Shown here: piece after piece, positions 33,158-46,230 of the stretch
How the letters are laid out: the number at the start of each line of letters is the position of its first letter
Position numbering within the stretch: the stretch's first letter is position 1
Source of the DNA: Paramarasmius palmivorus
Taxonomy: Eukaryota > Basidiomycota > Agaricomycetes > Agaricales > Marasmiaceae
Direction of reading: 5' to 3'
NCBI GenBank assembly: GCA_037176845.1
Contig: JAYKXP010000131.1
Coordinates: 1-64,000 of the forward strand
Length of the DNA: 64,000 nucleotides
Notes under the pieces: model-generated
What the model was told of the DNA's origin: nothing
What the model saw: the letters and a program-made list of their open reading frames with translations, nothing else
The model's database searches: none
Made by a program: the position numbers and the translations under genes

Positions 33158-34480
33158 TTGGCCGACAAGGTGGAGGCTTCGGTAGCGGGTTAAGTGATAT
33201 TATGGGCATCTGGACCGATATATCTATTGGTGGTCGGTGATTTCCAGCTGCTGGTCGGTGTTAGGGTGAATGTTGTATTAGAGGCTACACTCGTGTCTGC
33301 AACGTGTTTTCAGAAGTTCTATTTACATGTACGTTGTCCTGAATACAAGCATGGTATATCCCTTCAAACTCAAATGCCAACCACTTATCTCCTTCGAAAA
33401 TCAGTCAAATACGAGGTAAGTAAAACGAACGACAGTGGGTGGGTGCACTATAAACTGACCGCGACTGCTTGCCCAGGTCTTCCCTTGCTGAAGACGGGTC
33501 ACGGATGGATTGTGAATGTCACGAAGTCGGCACAAAGCTGTACAATCGATACACGCTTCCAACACGCTCTCGATCGTTGAAGAAAAGAAAATGCAACCCT
33601 CATGGAAGCTGCGTGGGCAGGTACCCACGCCGGCGTTCCCTTATTGCGGTGTTCTACAGCAAGCACTAGAAAACCAGGGTAACCTATTCAAGTTTGGACA
33701 CACGGGCGTCACAGTCTAGCACATGTGAGCCTGCCCACATTTTGGGAACTTGTTTGGAAGGGTGTTTAACCAAGTCGCAGCGTTGGGAATACCGGTCTTG
33801 CTGACAATCATGGGAATCCTCATGGAAAACTTGGTCGTGTGGAATAGGTGCACGGAGACTTGCCATATTGCGAAGCCTAGGAAAGAACGACGGAGAGCTT
33901 TGGATTGGTTTCCGAGCTCGTACATCCCAACAGCGTTCATGCGGGAAAGCGCCGCTAGTAATGAACTGTCAAATGTCAGCGTTCAGAGCGTGATTCAGAT
34001 TGAGAAGGGACATACTAGTGCACAGCATCGTCTGACTCTCGAGTCGAACAATTTCGTTTTGTGGCGCCTTGGGTCATAGCAAGGTATCTGGAGACTCTTG
34101 AAGCCTGGAGCTAGGAGCCTTGATGCTTGAAGACACATTTCAGAGGGGGTAGGTTCTGTTGTAGCTTTCAGCCGCCGCTGAGTTGTGTTCGTCTTGGGGG
34201 AGAGGTACTATTCGGAGTCGATCCTGCTAAGAATCTCTCAGAGGTCACGGTTGAGATGGAGTGGAAAAGAACACGAACTGGATCATGTCAACATGTATCC
34301 GAGTCCATGCCAACCTTTCCAAGCATAACATATCTTCGCCGCCATGTGCATGGAAACGTGACTATAGAGAGCATCTTAGTAACATCCAGGAGAAGAACAG
34401 ATCGATTCCACTCACCCTAGCAATACTTAGGATGCTCGAAGCACCATAGAGTTCATTGGTGAGCAGTGGTGAGCTTGTTT
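33158..34480. repeat. U block, copy 2
   Basis: Co-linear with 16985-19060 but without its internal duplication. One plus-strand frame of 109 codons (33750-34079, FNQVAALGIPVLLTIMGILM...) is longest here and is not open in the other copies. A GATATATC motif near 33217 matches the TATA-like element of T1. Confidence 0.5.
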
Positions 34481-34589
34481 GTTCGAAGCCTAGTTGAAAC
34501 CTGAAAAAATGATCTGGACAGGTGCAGATTGGAAATCTCCGACACATTCTCGTAGGAGCAATGCCTAACCATCAGAATGTTCAGCCTCG

Positions 34590-35060
34590 CATTTGCGAGA
34601 TAAGATTAATGAAAACTTACCTAAGAACCCCAACCTGGAAGGAGTGGAAATCGATGCCTACGACAACTTTGATGGCGGTGGCTTCGTTCCTATCCCCTTT
34701 TTTTTGCCAGCCTCAGAAGCTACATCTCGCTGCCTCTAGCCCAGCAGAAGACACCGACGCCAGTGAAAAAGAGAGGAAGGCGAAGAAGATGACACTGAGT
34801 ACGCCGATGGAGAACCGCGAAGAAGCTGAAGCCGGAGAACAAACGGTGGCTCTATCAGCATTTTGAAAGCCACCCTCGTCCGAGTCGGTGTCGAAGAAGC
34901 TAACGGAGGTTCAAAGAAACGTTCCATCGAGGATCTCGTCGAAGATCTCGTCGAAAGCGGCGGTGTCAAGGAATGCGAAGAAGGTTTAACTCAGGCCTGA
35001 TGACTTGATTTACTACTTGATCTCTGTGCTTTGTCTGGTTTGTAGTGATGTATTCTGGAC
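34590..35060 (+). pseudogene. degenerate copy 2 of the acidic-protein gene
   Basis: From CTTACCTAAGAACCCCAACC to GCCTGATGACTTGATTTACT this follows exon 1 and then exon 4 of the gene at 1441: PAEDTDASEKERKAK, then KRSIEDLVEDLVES-like codons. It keeps the ancestral 3' flank TGACTTGATTTA. Exons 2 and 3 are missing, so the duplicated copy is internally deleted, with frameshifts near 34865. Confidence 0.7.
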
Positions 35061-36450
35061 GCTTGATGTGGTGTACCCGCGTTGTTGCAGGAGTCAGACC
35101 CTAACGTTTAACACTTGAGAGGCCTGTTATACCAGTCATGCATCGGATATGGTTGCGAGGCCTGGAGTGAATGACCAGAGGTTGAATTCCGGCGTTATGT
35201 GTCTCCAGTGACGGCCAAGTACCCTTCTCAGCCTCTGTAACCACTCCCAATCCCCCGCCGTCGATAGTGGTTCATTACCCAACTAACACATCCCAAGACG
35301 CGTAGTCCCAAGATCCGCCTTGTGCACGACACAGGGTACCGTTCATGGGGTGTTACCTCAACGCAGAGCAATGAAAACCGCCATGGTTCAAGGCGAGTTG
35401 AACATCCAATGGTCCCCGTATTGTAGAAGGTAGTCACGTGGATGCAGAGCTTTTTTCGGCGTTCGCTTCGTAACCACACCCCAATAAGTGGAGATCCTCC
35501 GCGTTTGGGGGTACGAGATAGTCGGAAGCATGTCCTTGTACCATGAAAGATAGGCGAGAGGGGTATAAAGTGGGCGTTGGTGGTGTAGAATGTGGTGTGG
35601 TCGAACTTCCGGCGTTCTCGGGGGTATGGGTGATGTTGTGGGTACTGAAGCGTATTGCACCGAGCACTCGAATGAAGGAGGAATGGAATCCTTCGCTAGA
35701 ATGCAGAAACGGGAGACGGAAAGAATACGGAGGCGTGTGGGCGTGTTGAGGTTTCAAAGTTGAGGGATGCCTAGTAGATCCCGTGTACGTTCCTAGTCCG
35801 AATGTTCGTCGCTCCGCCGCGACATCCTCATCACAATATGAGATAGAAAGCACCCTTCCGGGAGTCCAGAGGGGTGAGGTGAAAGAGGAGATATGGAAGG
35901 TGAAATATGGGTAGGCGTGGATTGAACATTCGATGAAGTTGTACCATCTTGAGTGACTTATGTAAGCAGAGATGAACGTTCTCCAACGGAGGCCCATCGT
36001 TCAAATCGCCTGGAGTTGGTGGTATGGGAGTGGGAGTAGGTAGATGCGGCCCATGAGGACTACTTGGTGGTTGTACCCGTGCCCCATAAAAACCATACTC
36101 GAATTGATCGGAGAACAGGCACGTTCGAGAAAGGTGTACCGTGTTCTTTCAGAGAGCTGGAAGAACGCTAGAACCGCATTGGGGGTTCTACTGGGTGGCA
36201 TTGGGGTTTATGCTCGGGAACGAGCAATGCCTGCAGTTGAAGGTGCAGGAGCGTGTCGTTGACGGTCAGAGCCCTGACAGCAATATAGATCGTTAGCAGG
36301 GGAGGCTTGGAGACATTCGAGCGCCAGAGCACGGAATGGGAGGCGGGAGTGTGATTTTGGGTCACGTAGATGGATGTTGCGTAACTTGGCAACGTTCTCT
36401 GGCCATAACCCCATCTAACTTCCTCTCGCTCAGGGATAACGACAATGAGT
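35061..36450 (-). pseudogene. F block, copy 2
   Basis: Very similar to 50560-52260. The longest minus-strand frame (35997-35434, 187 codons) has proline-, histidine- and threonine-rich stretches and is only partly open in the other copies. Conserved peptides as in copy 1 (IAVRALTVNDTLLHLQ near 36255-36300). Treated as a relic. Confidence 0.4.
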
Positions 36451-37500
36451 TCCTGAAAACACGCTCATTTCGATGAGGTGGGCGTCGAAGAATTGAGAAT
36501 GAGCGAAAGGGGAATGGTTGAGTGTGCGGACATTGTTTGATACGCGTTTAGCGGGTCTTTGGGTAAGTTGACGGTGCTCTATGAGCCCTGTACATCTCTC
36601 TGGGTGTATGGCTGTAGTTGGGGTTGAAGAAGCGTCGAGGAAGGGTGCGTTGGGGGTAGTAGTACCGCCTAGCGAGTTGCTCTTCCCGACACTCGGCTCC
36701 TCTAAAAATCTTCCACTACCTCTCGGACGCTCTGATGCCACATCCGTCCTACTCGTGATATATCCAGAGCAACACAAGAATGCCTCCGCTTTTCAGGCTA
36801 GAATGGAGTGGGTAGACACATGCGGAATGAGGAATAGTGGAGGAAGTGTGGAGAAGACCCTTGATTCGTGCAACGTGCAGAAAAAGACTTGGGTAGGGGA
36901 TATCGTTGGTAGTGCACCTGAGGGCTCGGATGGATGGGTAGGATAGCTGGAATGGGATGGGAAGGTTGAGCATGGAATAGAGGTCGTAGTTGGCGTATCA
37001 CGTCGCAAAAGTGGGAATTGGAATCGAGGAAATTCAAGCTATCTGATTTCTGCTCAAGTCTTCTCTTCAAATTCAAGTTCTGGTCCTCTGGTAACGGCGA
37101 TGAATGCTGCTGTGACCGAGTGAAGAGGTCGACGCGTTTTTTGCAAGTTTGGGAGAGGCAGGTACGTAGACGGCCAAAATCGTCCCATGCCGCTGTATCT
37201 CCCTTTCCTAAAGCCAGAAAACTGAGCTCTTCATGATTGGAGTGTATTGCTGAGGGCGTTATGGCGTGTTTCGGTGTTTTTTGGGGCAGTGAAACGCGTA
37301 GCGCTATTGGGCAAGATGACATTTGGGTTTGAGTGTTATGTGAGGCTAGATAGTGAATCTGCGGTTGGGAATAAGTTCAAAAATGCATCAAGTCGGAAAA
37401 GAATTACCTGGAATGATTGCTAACGTTGTAGTTGGAAGAGGATTGCATTGCCTGGAGTGGTAGCTGATACGATGATGGGAGAAGCGGAAAAAGAGTCGCG
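36451..37500 (+). pseudogene. R block, copy 2
   Basis: The plus-strand frame 36581-36946 (121 codons) contains VLLVIYPEQHKNASAFQ and EWVDTCGMRNSGGSVEKTL, related to the frames in copies 1 and 3. It ends at a stop shared with copy 1 (after DGWVG / DVWEG). The minus strand near 37450-37410 has an ATG with SSSNYNVSNHS followed by a GTAATTC donor, similar to copy 3. Confidence 0.4.
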
Positions 37501-39120
37501 GACTTTACTCTTCTCGTTACCACCACCACCATTCTCGCCCAGTTCAACGCTACCCATTGTAAACATACAGTTTTCAACAGGTAGAACCGTTCAGTTTTTT
37601 TCCCCTCGGCCATGTCGCTTATCCATCTGTATAGCCTACGCAAGCCAACCAAAACGTCGCAAAGAAATCCTGACGGTCAGTTACAAGGCTCATGACATGG
37701 ACCTGCTCTAATTCTTTCTACTCTCCAGAATCGTCAAGACCACACCCTGAAACATCTTATATCAACCGTAGCCATTGGCAGGGCGTGAAGAAAGCATTTC
37801 CTACAACCCCGGATACCAACGCCCGAAACACACTCAATAGCGGACCACAGACCCAAAGCGGTAGCGGTGTCCATACACATGCCCCAGCGCACGAAACCAA
37901 GTTTGACTAGCTTAGAAGATATCCCGTTATCTCATACCCATGAAGTGCATCCACGGCTCAACGTTTAATGTTTGACCAAATCGTCTACATTCTCGTTCTC
38001 TCCGCCTCCACCAGCATTCTCTGTGACACGCAACTCGCAATTTCCATTTCTTCCTGGATCGACTTCGTCTCTCAAAGATGGCGAGTCATGCTCATATATC
38101 AGTGCTACTCGCTGGTGCTCTGATAGGGAAAACATGCCGGAAAGAGTTTGGGCAGCGGTCGAGCCAACTAGGATGACGTTCTAGAGGCCAAAGGTATGTT
38201 CTCCACACAGAAACGTTCACACATTCTCTAATCACGTCGTTTAACAGTAACGAATGTTTCTCTTATACGTTTTCCACCACCACCAGCGCGAAATGGTGTT
38301 GATCCAGCTGAGAGATGCGGCGCTGAAGGTTCGCAACATGGAAAACAAAGTGCTCCGATCTTGTTGGCGCTTTGTGCAAACGATGAATGCATGACGTTTG
38401 TTGATTCGCCTGCAGGTAGCTGCGAGCCAACATTCGGTAGAGATGTCATTAAAGAAGAAGAGTTCATTGATGACTGCTTACCAGGTGAGTTCCATTAGAT
38501 TATCGTCTCCTAGGCCTCGACCAACCTCTTTTCCAGCCTACAATAGCCGACGAAATGGCAGCATCATCACCGAGGCTATACCCAGTCACAAAACTAGGGC
38601 GAACATTGACGTGGCCCCATCGACCTCGACACGATGACTCAATTCATATATCACATTCAAGCCTACGGTGAGCTTTGCGTTGCTTAGCATGGTGCTGTTT
38701 TCTAGATCTAATGAGTACAATAGATCAAGTTCATCATGCCCAGGATGCCTAGCCAGCATCGAACAAATCACGTCCAACGAAGAAACAAGTCAAGACCTCA
38801 AAAAGGAACGCGCACCCACGTTGAATGCAGGCTCTACGATCTCGTTTCGGCGGGTTATACCCTCTACCAGCCGTTGCTCCAACTGAGAGTACAGGAAACA
38901 ATGGTCACTTCTTTCCTCCGAGTACACTTCCGGCGACCGATACTGGGCTATTCCAAGATGTCTGGTTTCGCGTACTCCTAGCCCGGGCCAGGGACCTTTC
39001 ATTGCAAATGCTAGTTGCGCACACGGATACAGATCTCAGACGCTCGCCGCATCGACCTTTTCCAATGCTCGATGCAGTGGCGTTTTAGTCAGACACGCGG
39101 GAAGAACGAACGGACTTGGA
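37501..39120 (+). pseudogene. W block, copy 2 (absent from the first unit)
   Basis: Matches 53340-54960. Plus-strand pieces include QRRNKSRPQKGTRTHVECRL then YDLVSAGYTLYQP (about 38773-38880), and RPILGYSKMSGFA. An upstream exon (TIIEAxPSHKTRANID-like) ends near 38640. Frameshifts separate the pieces. The family is not recognised. Confidence 0.45.
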
Positions 39121-40210
39121 TCGGCTTCATACCCCTCAACTTTTCCCCTGTTAGGTGAGTGTTTTGTACTGCGCTGGGGATCGTGCGCTTATTCTGTTTG
39201 TATCCTTTAGAGGCAGCAGCACTGTTGACGACCACTGACCTGAAGACGCATGAGGATGTTAGATGGCTGGAAACCGAGATATGAGTACTTGTGAAGGTAC
39301 GCTCAAGCATCCGTTACCTTACAACTTTCAAGCTCAGTTGAACGACATAGATTGCGGATAGAGTGGACTGCGTTCCTTCTTGTCCTGCTCTTGTGAAGCA
39401 TCCGAGGAATAACAGGGCTCGCGTGCTCAAGGCTTCGAAATTGGCTATGAACACCTCATCTTCTTCAGGCGAAGTCTCCCAAGAGCTTGTTCGTACTCCT
39501 GACAATCATAGTCAGAATGAAAGGTACGCCTCTTTAGCATTTGTTTCGCCTCAACGCTATCACTCATTCGTACCTGTCCTTCTGCAAGCTAGGATAGTAC
39601 CTCGCTCCGCTACCAATGCCTTTTGGCCTACTCATTGGTTACCCAGCCCACTCCTTCGCTCCTCAACCTTCGTTCTAATGCCGGACCTTCCTCAAAGTCG
39701 GCAACACTTCTATTCTGCATGATGAGGCGAGATAAACCAGAGAGGAGAGTTCAGAGGAATGTTTGGTTCTCGCAGGTTATCCAGCTGCAGCTCGGATGGT
39801 ATTCTCCTCTTCTACGTGATACACTCCTCGGAAGCCCAGTTGCGGCATCGTATTTCGAAGGTTTTGCCCGAAGCAGTCGACGCATAAACCAATTCTGGTA
39901 GGTTGTATCTTCAGCTTCAGCTTTGTTCTCGGAGCACTAACACTATCTTTCAGAGTTGATATTGCCACTTAAGGCACTTGAGACAACTTTGATCTCTGGT
40001 TTATACTCTTCCAAATCAGGGTTATCGAGGGAGCAAAGGCGACGTTCGAAGCCGCCTCTGGTTGTTAGTTGGTATGTTGATTTTCTCGCAAACTCAGCTT
40101 CTACTGACGAAGCCTTCTTTCTAGATTCGCTGCTGAGGATATTACATAAAGCATTGGCGTAGAATTCGTGCAGGTATCGGATTCGGACGACAAATGTGAT
40201 ATGGGGAACA
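39121..40210 (+). pseudogene. X block, copy 2
   Basis: Starts with the CTGTTAGGTGAGTGTTTTGT intron motif shared by several blocks. Then a plus-strand exon ends at DNHSQNER before a GTACGCCT donor (39522), a further exon begins with ARIVPRSATNAFW, and an exon with LLPLKALETTLISGLYSSKSG (39955-40075) follows. Stops break the reading, as in copy 1. Confidence 0.45.
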
Positions 40211-40780
40211 AGATGGTGTATTAGTGGCATTGTACAGTAACTACCACCTTAAAGCTGCGTCTCAGGTATACTAATTTCGACCAAACAACAGGATCTGGAA
40301 CATGGTCAGAGACGGATATCGGCAATGCCAAGACAGACATACAGAACGCCATCATAATCAAATAGCGTAGTTGATCAAACGGGGAGTGAGCACGTTGAGA
40401 GCGTTGCATCGAGAGGTTCAACGAGTCCAGGAGCAATCTCACATGCCTCGAGACCTCCAGTATGGTCCCTGGTGGTCTTCGAGAACGTTGAGCTCGTGTA
40501 GAGATGGTACAAAGCATGGCGCTCACCTTGACCAGATAGAGAGTAGTGCAAATTGGACCTTGGCTCCGAGGCGCTTTTCATGTACTTTCAGATAGGTAAA
40601 GGTATCATATGGGCATAGTATCCATTCGTTAGGAATGAAAAGCTGAGAGTGATTGTGTTAGATCGCTAGGAACTGGGTGTGAGATACGCGTACATTCTGT
40701 TGCCGGATTCGCGACTCTGAGGCGCTTGGTCAAACCAGTGTCATCCTTCTGTGTCTCTTGAGCAGGTCCAAGGCGTGGTT
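40211..40780 (-). repeat. S block, copy 3
   Basis: Minus-strand frame 40526-40221 with FDQLRYLIMMAFCMSVLALP and ISVSDHVPDPVVWSK is the counterpart of 26791-26486. The first stretch is hydrophobic enough for a membrane segment in this copy only. Confidence 0.45.
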
Positions 40781-42485
40781 GAGCTTGAGGAGTGCTGTAA
40801 AATCGTGGTACCGAAGATGAGATGATCGTGGTCGTCAGAGCCGCGGCGGAAGCTTGTTTTTTCGCTACTCTCAACATCCTTCTTCCTCGACGCTCTCTAC
40901 ATCCCTCGACTCAACACCGACCTCGACGAAGGATACAGAAACATCTCAAGTTCAGAAAATGCTCTCAGTCATCCCCGAAGAACATCCGCCAACGCGTCTA
41001 GGAAGATGCCAATATTCTCGCATAACCATTGTCTATTCCAGTCATTCTCAATCCCTCAAAAACCATCACATTCACCCCTTTGATTATCCAAAGAGGCTCT
41101 ATTTTAGCCTCAGAACGTGGAACAGCAGGATGGAGTACAGCTAGAGCAGGCTGAAAATTACTACGCAGCATCCATCTCCCAATCTCAGAATCCTCGACAA
41201 CACTCCCATCTCGCACTCTGGCACCCAAAGATCCAAATACAATGGAAAGGCGACAATCGTTGACCGACAGAGTCACCACTTTCCGCCAGCACCTTCACAT
41301 GCTTCACATGCCGTCGACTTTGGGTGTTTTGGTACCACTCCCCCGCCGTCATTCAGCATGCCCAAAAAGCGCGTTTTTCTCCCTTTTCTAGGGCTCTGTA
41401 TCAACAACAGAGTCGCACATACTTGTCACCACCATTACTTGCAATTTTCAAGGCCAGGAATTGAGATGAACGCCAGCCGACCACATCCAAACCCCGATAC
41501 TGTCCCCTGCACCCCCAAGCCCATTTATCCCATCCGAGGCATTCTGAAATGGACAAGTCGTGCCCTGGAATCAGATGCCAAATCTCACAGCCTCCATGTC
41601 CTCAGCTACATGCTGAACAACACGCTGCACCTTCCCAGACGTCGACACTACCTACCGCACTCCCCTTCTCATATCCCCCGCCTCCAATCCATCTCTATCC
41701 CCCAGCTGTAGCTCTACCATATTAGAAGGCCCGCGTCGTACAGATCACCTGGGAATGTCGACGAAAATCATTCACATTGCTCAATTGCATACCCTCAAAC
41801 CACGCCTACGTCCACATACGCCTTCTCTATCCTTTTCCATGGTCATCCCCCTGCATCCATGCCCGCATCTTTACCCACAAAACCCACCCCATCTCTGCTC
41901 TGTCTTTCAAGGCCCACGTATACCCTTTCGATCCCCTGGTTCTCAGCTAAATCGAGTTGATCAGTGAACACCCACGCCTGCACCCTTACCTACAACGCCT
42001 ACTAGTACCCTTCACCCATTTCCTTGAAGGTTTTGATCGATCTGGAAGGTTTTCGTGGGGTCTAGGGCTGCATCGTGCCGCCTATGCGACTTGCTCGAGT
42101 ATCGGGAGTTGGGAAACACCCCGTTACTGTCGGTGATTGTGGTCGGCCGAGGAGTGAAGAGGTAGTCACGTTTCCCAAGGACAAGACAAAGGACATGCAT
42201 AGGAGGCCGGCATCTTCAACGAAAACCTAAAAAGTCAATTTTCCATGTTGGGGTATGTTCCTCTACCCGTCTCGTTCCTATAGGCCGCGTGTGCTCATAT
42301 CGCTTTCGACCTCAGAGTCATAGACAACGAATCCTTGTTAAAACTCAATCACGAAGGACATGACCAGTGTTCGGCTCTTCAGGTTACGCGAATTCAATAG
42401 TAAACAACCCATGCCCGCGTTCTGCACCCTTACTCAGGCTCCCAGCCCATATCTACTCGGAACGCGGTACTTCATCCGTTCATCT
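40781..42485 (+). repeat. B block, copy 4, interrupted at its end by a mobile element
   Basis: Co-linear with the other B copies up to TATCTACTCGGAACGCGGTA. The following sequence is displaced to 44271 onward (CGTATGAAGCGGTGTAGGCT) by the element at 42486-44270. Confidence 0.6.
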
Positions 42486-44270
42486 GGAAAATTTACCGAT
42501 TGACATACCTAGTTAGATGGTGGTATGCCTGTCTCTAACTTGAAATGTCCAGTCTTTTGAGGTTATGACTACGTGAAACTGGTCAGAGCAAGTTTCGGTA
42601 GAGTATGACTCACCGAAACCAGGCATCACCAGTTAGAGGAGGTAATGACCACGCGGTAACTCAGTATGACTAGTTGTAGTGGTCATATCCAGTTACGGTG
42701 GTCATGTCGGGTCATACAGGTCATGTCAGGTTCCGTCAGGTTATATCAGACTATATAGGGTTGCGCTTGGTTAGTTTTGACCAAAATCTGAAAGAATTCA
42801 CTTTCTACACACCAGGTTACTCTCTATTGGTGTGGGACATGATAATTGACGAAAAACGTTGATGTTGATACAAAAAGGAAGCATTGCGGCAGCTTGTTGA
42901 TTTTTTTTGACGCGTATCACGTGTGGCAAGACTAACGCGTCACGGATTATTTAAACAGCGCAAATTTCAAACTCCGACAATTCTCTCTTTCTTTCGTACC
43001 ACCACCATCCCTCTCCCCTTCCCCGCGCTTTTCCTTTTTCTGCGCAGAGCTCAGCTTTGCACGTCCCCTGCTCTACATCTCTACGTGACGGCCTACATCT
43101 TCATGCAACAGTGTCCAGTTCGTACTCGGCCTCCCCTTTCCCCAATACGGCAACTCAACCATGGTCAATCGAGTCTATCGGAGACATGGAGGTAGTAGCT
43201 GGCAAGAATAGAGTGAAGAGGTAGAGAGACTCAGAGGTACCTGCTATGCTGCAGGCTAGATTCTGGTGAGCACTTATCACCGGCATAATCATGCGCTTGG
43301 CTAATAATATCTAGGTACGAGTCCGACCCATTTGCACATCTGCACATCCCGAACAGCATAGAAGACACATCAGATAGGCTACAGCCATCCTCTACTTCAC
43401 AGGAACATCCCCGTCGATGGGACTGAACTCGATTCAAAGTATGCGCATATACTCTGGTGGCACATTTCTCCGTTCACTGACTCTTCCTGTTAGACGTTAT
43501 GGAAGAGACCCTATGGTCTTCAAAATCCCAGTTACTTCCTAAGGTGTGGACCATTGCCCTGAACCACGCCATTGACTAACAACTCGGAGGTTGACCTAGC
43601 TTGCCGTTACCTCATCATTAATGACGATCGAAACCAGTACAGTACTAGCGTTCTAGGTCTATGCAGCTACTAATTCAAGGTAAGTTTCTCTGCGTGTTGT
43701 CCCTTACGTCTACTCAAGCCCTTGCCCTTAGGTCATCAAATTCATCCGTCGAACAATGTATGCGTTAGGTAAGTGTCCTATAGTCAGTTCACCATCCTGC
43801 TGCTCATGATATAACTCTTCCACAGGCCAATGGTGTTTGTCTATTGTAGGTTTAGTACCCGTGTAGATGTATTTAGTGTTTAATGAAGGAATTCCCATTT
43901 TTATTGTCGAATTGAGTGAATATATGTAATTCCTTCGAGCCTCATCCAATTATCACTGATGTGACACCTGCTAACTTGACACGACCTTCATAACCTGACA
44001 TGACGTCCATAGTTTGGCATGCCCACTAAACCTGGGTATGACTCACCAAAACTTGATACGCCCCACCGTAACTTGATATAACCACTGGTAACTGGACACA
44101 TATATACTGTGTCCAGTTACGGTGGTTATATCAGGTTACGGTGGGTCATGATCCCCCCACCCTGTTGCTGTGACCGCACGTAACTTGGCATATCAAGTTA
44201 CGGGCGTCCATATCAGGACACCAGACGGCGTACCAGGTTAGGTTCGGATATACCAACCTGTAAATTTTCC
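42486..44270. mobile_element. 1.8-kb non-autonomous DNA transposon with terminal inverted repeats
   Basis: Both ends read GGAAAATTTAC inward (42486-42496 and 44260-44270), and the similarity continues imperfectly for about 20 more bases. Each flank has a subterminal region of some 250-300 bp packed with copies of an AGTTACGGTGG / CCACCGTAACTT motif in both orientations. This is typical of transposase-binding subterminal repeats. The other units have uninterrupted sequence at the matching place (for example 28780-28830). No transposase frame is present; the interior (42880-43960) has intron-like fragments at most. I could not define a target-site duplication. Confidence 0.75.
44088..44120. repeat. 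perfect 13-bp hairpin inside the element
   Basis: GTAACTGGACACA (44088-44100) and TGTGTCCAGTTAC (44108-44120) are exact reverse complements around the 7-nt loop TATATAC. The hairpin is built from two subterminal motif copies facing each other. Confidence 0.75.
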
Positions 44271-45250
44271 CGATGTTACCTACTACGTATGAAGCGGTGT
44301 AGGCTGGGTGATTGCGGAGGCTGAGGAAATCAAGAAGAGGAAGAGTTAGTAGGGAGATGAGGTATCGGAAGCAGCTCCATTTACTACTTTCAAGGAGGCC
44401 CGAGTTCGATATTCGATGTTGAGGTATGTTCTCATTTCGTGAACGTACTTCATACCTAAACTTATTTATACTACTTTAGGAACCGACTATAATGAAGAAC
44501 ATCAAAGCTGCAAGCGCGCTCAAACTTTGACTCCGGGTGCTCTCGAGAGGTTGGAACCTTGTTCTTGCTTTCTTGCTTGAAGCTGATCGTTTCGCCTCTA
44601 CAGCATCATATACCTCAGATAACGTTCGCAACACGAGACTTCTCTCTCAACGCCGAATACACCCCTGCCACTCTCCAAACACCGGGGTACCCCAAAAAAA
44701 ACATGCTCACCGGCATTTTGACCTCAGTACTTCGATGGATGCCTCGCTTGCTGGCATCTCGATTTTGAGGGCGCTTTGACACCAGAAATCAAAGGTGGTC
44801 GGCTCTCTATGATGGCGGAAAGGAAAGGCATAGAAATAGACAGTGCAGAATGGCAGCGAGAACACTCCTTTCCACTTTTCGACCTTCCTCAAACACCGGG
44901 ACGGCCGGACCTTCAATTTGTCTTCAACTTCAATCCAAGGGACCTGAGGATAGTTCTTCAGTCGGTCGAGAGTCGAGACTTGCAACGAGGTATTTTTTCC
45001 TTGTATCGTGACTTGAGCCTCAGGATACGAGGTCGCAACAATGCTCTTGGACACACTTTGCACCTCATTCTCTCTGGGTACGTCAACACTCAATCATTTC
45101 ACCAACTCCAGGTCATAGCTAACTCTTGCTGCTCAGTGTACAAGTTTGTCGAACGTGTTATGTGCCCAGGACGGCGCTTCCATTGTTCACGTGAACCTCT
45201 ACCCGTGGCTTCTATTCTACGCTCAAGCATGCCATGGAACGTTGTATCTC
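44271..45250 (+). pseudogene. Q block, copy 4
   Basis: Starts with GAAGCGGTGTAGGCTGGGTG as in copies 2 and 3. It keeps the 5' pieces (GATGTTGAG|GTATGTTC, CAGCATCATATACCTCAG) and the segment around ACCTCAGTACTTCGATGGAT. The 3' exons are replaced by a jump to AACTTGCAACGAGGT... and the P block. Confidence 0.5.
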
Positions 45251-45970
45251 TAGGCTAGAAGAGGTGTAGTAGTCCGTGAGCCCGATACAACCTTACCATA
45301 GCTTTTAAGCTCTCGGTATGGTTAGCAACGGGTTTGGAGCCATCGTTCACGTTCCGGTATCAGGTGTCGTTCGCGATGCTCCGACTCGTGGATCATACAT
45401 GCATAATTGGTTCTTGGACAGTTCGGAATGCAAAGTATGCTCAGATTCTCAACGTCGCTTATGCTGCGGCATCCACACACCGGGTTCTTACGGTGTAGAA
45501 ACCCAGACGGCTCGGTACTATTATAATCATCTAGGTGAGTTTTCAACTACATAATGGGACTCCGAAATACTGCTCATCCTCAATCCTGACTCCCAGTCTG
45601 ATTCTCAGCAAAGAAACAAAGAATACCACTCGTCGAATAGAACCCATCGATAACTGTCGAATATGGCATACAACACCAAATCTTGGTCATTCTTTCCTCT
45701 GACAACGATACCATTCCGACGACCGATACTGGGCCCAAGATGGCTGGTTTTCAAGCTGCGAACGTATGTCGTTTCGTTTTCGTGGTCAACCGCAAGGCTG
45801 AACGTTTTATTGTCTTTCAGCTGTGTTTCTCCGAACCTTGTCCAGTGCGAGTCAACCAGGACCTGGTGTTGACGCAATCGCGTTAGCCGTGTGTATATTG
45901 TTTGCAGCAGAGATTGTTGGACTTATGATGGTTACATACGCGCAGAAGCGTCGATAACGCGATGAAGTTG
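45251..45970. repeat. P block, copy 4, ending in a W-type segment
   Basis: High identity to 13360-14062, including the intron at about 45535-45596 and the following exon-like piece. Located just beyond the 3' end of T3, as copy 2 is beyond T1, which pairs units 1 and 3. Confidence 0.5.
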
Positions 45971-46230
45971 CAATTCTGGTGGACGTTTTAGCGCTTTGAC
46001 GATCTTTGCAAGCTAGCTCGCTGTGTTACATTACAAACAGTTAACAATTGAATGCATAGGAAGACTATCATATAGAACAAGGAGTTATAGAAAACAGTAG
46101 TACAGTACCAAGAGTACATAACACGACGGAGAACAAAAGAAGGTCCTTTACGAGGAAATGAAAGACTCAGATTATCTGGAGAACGTTCAGCACGACACAA
46201 TTCCACAGCAGACATTATTCGACTCGCCGA

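Noticed and set aside
35434..35997. 187-codon minus-strand frame rich in P, H and T
   Set aside because: Its counterparts in the copies at 21 and 51 kb are broken at different places. I kept it only as part of the F-block relic.
42880..43960. Transposase gene inside the TIR element
   Set aside because: I found no long frame, no DDE-like spacing and only short spliced-looking pieces, so the element was called non-autonomous.
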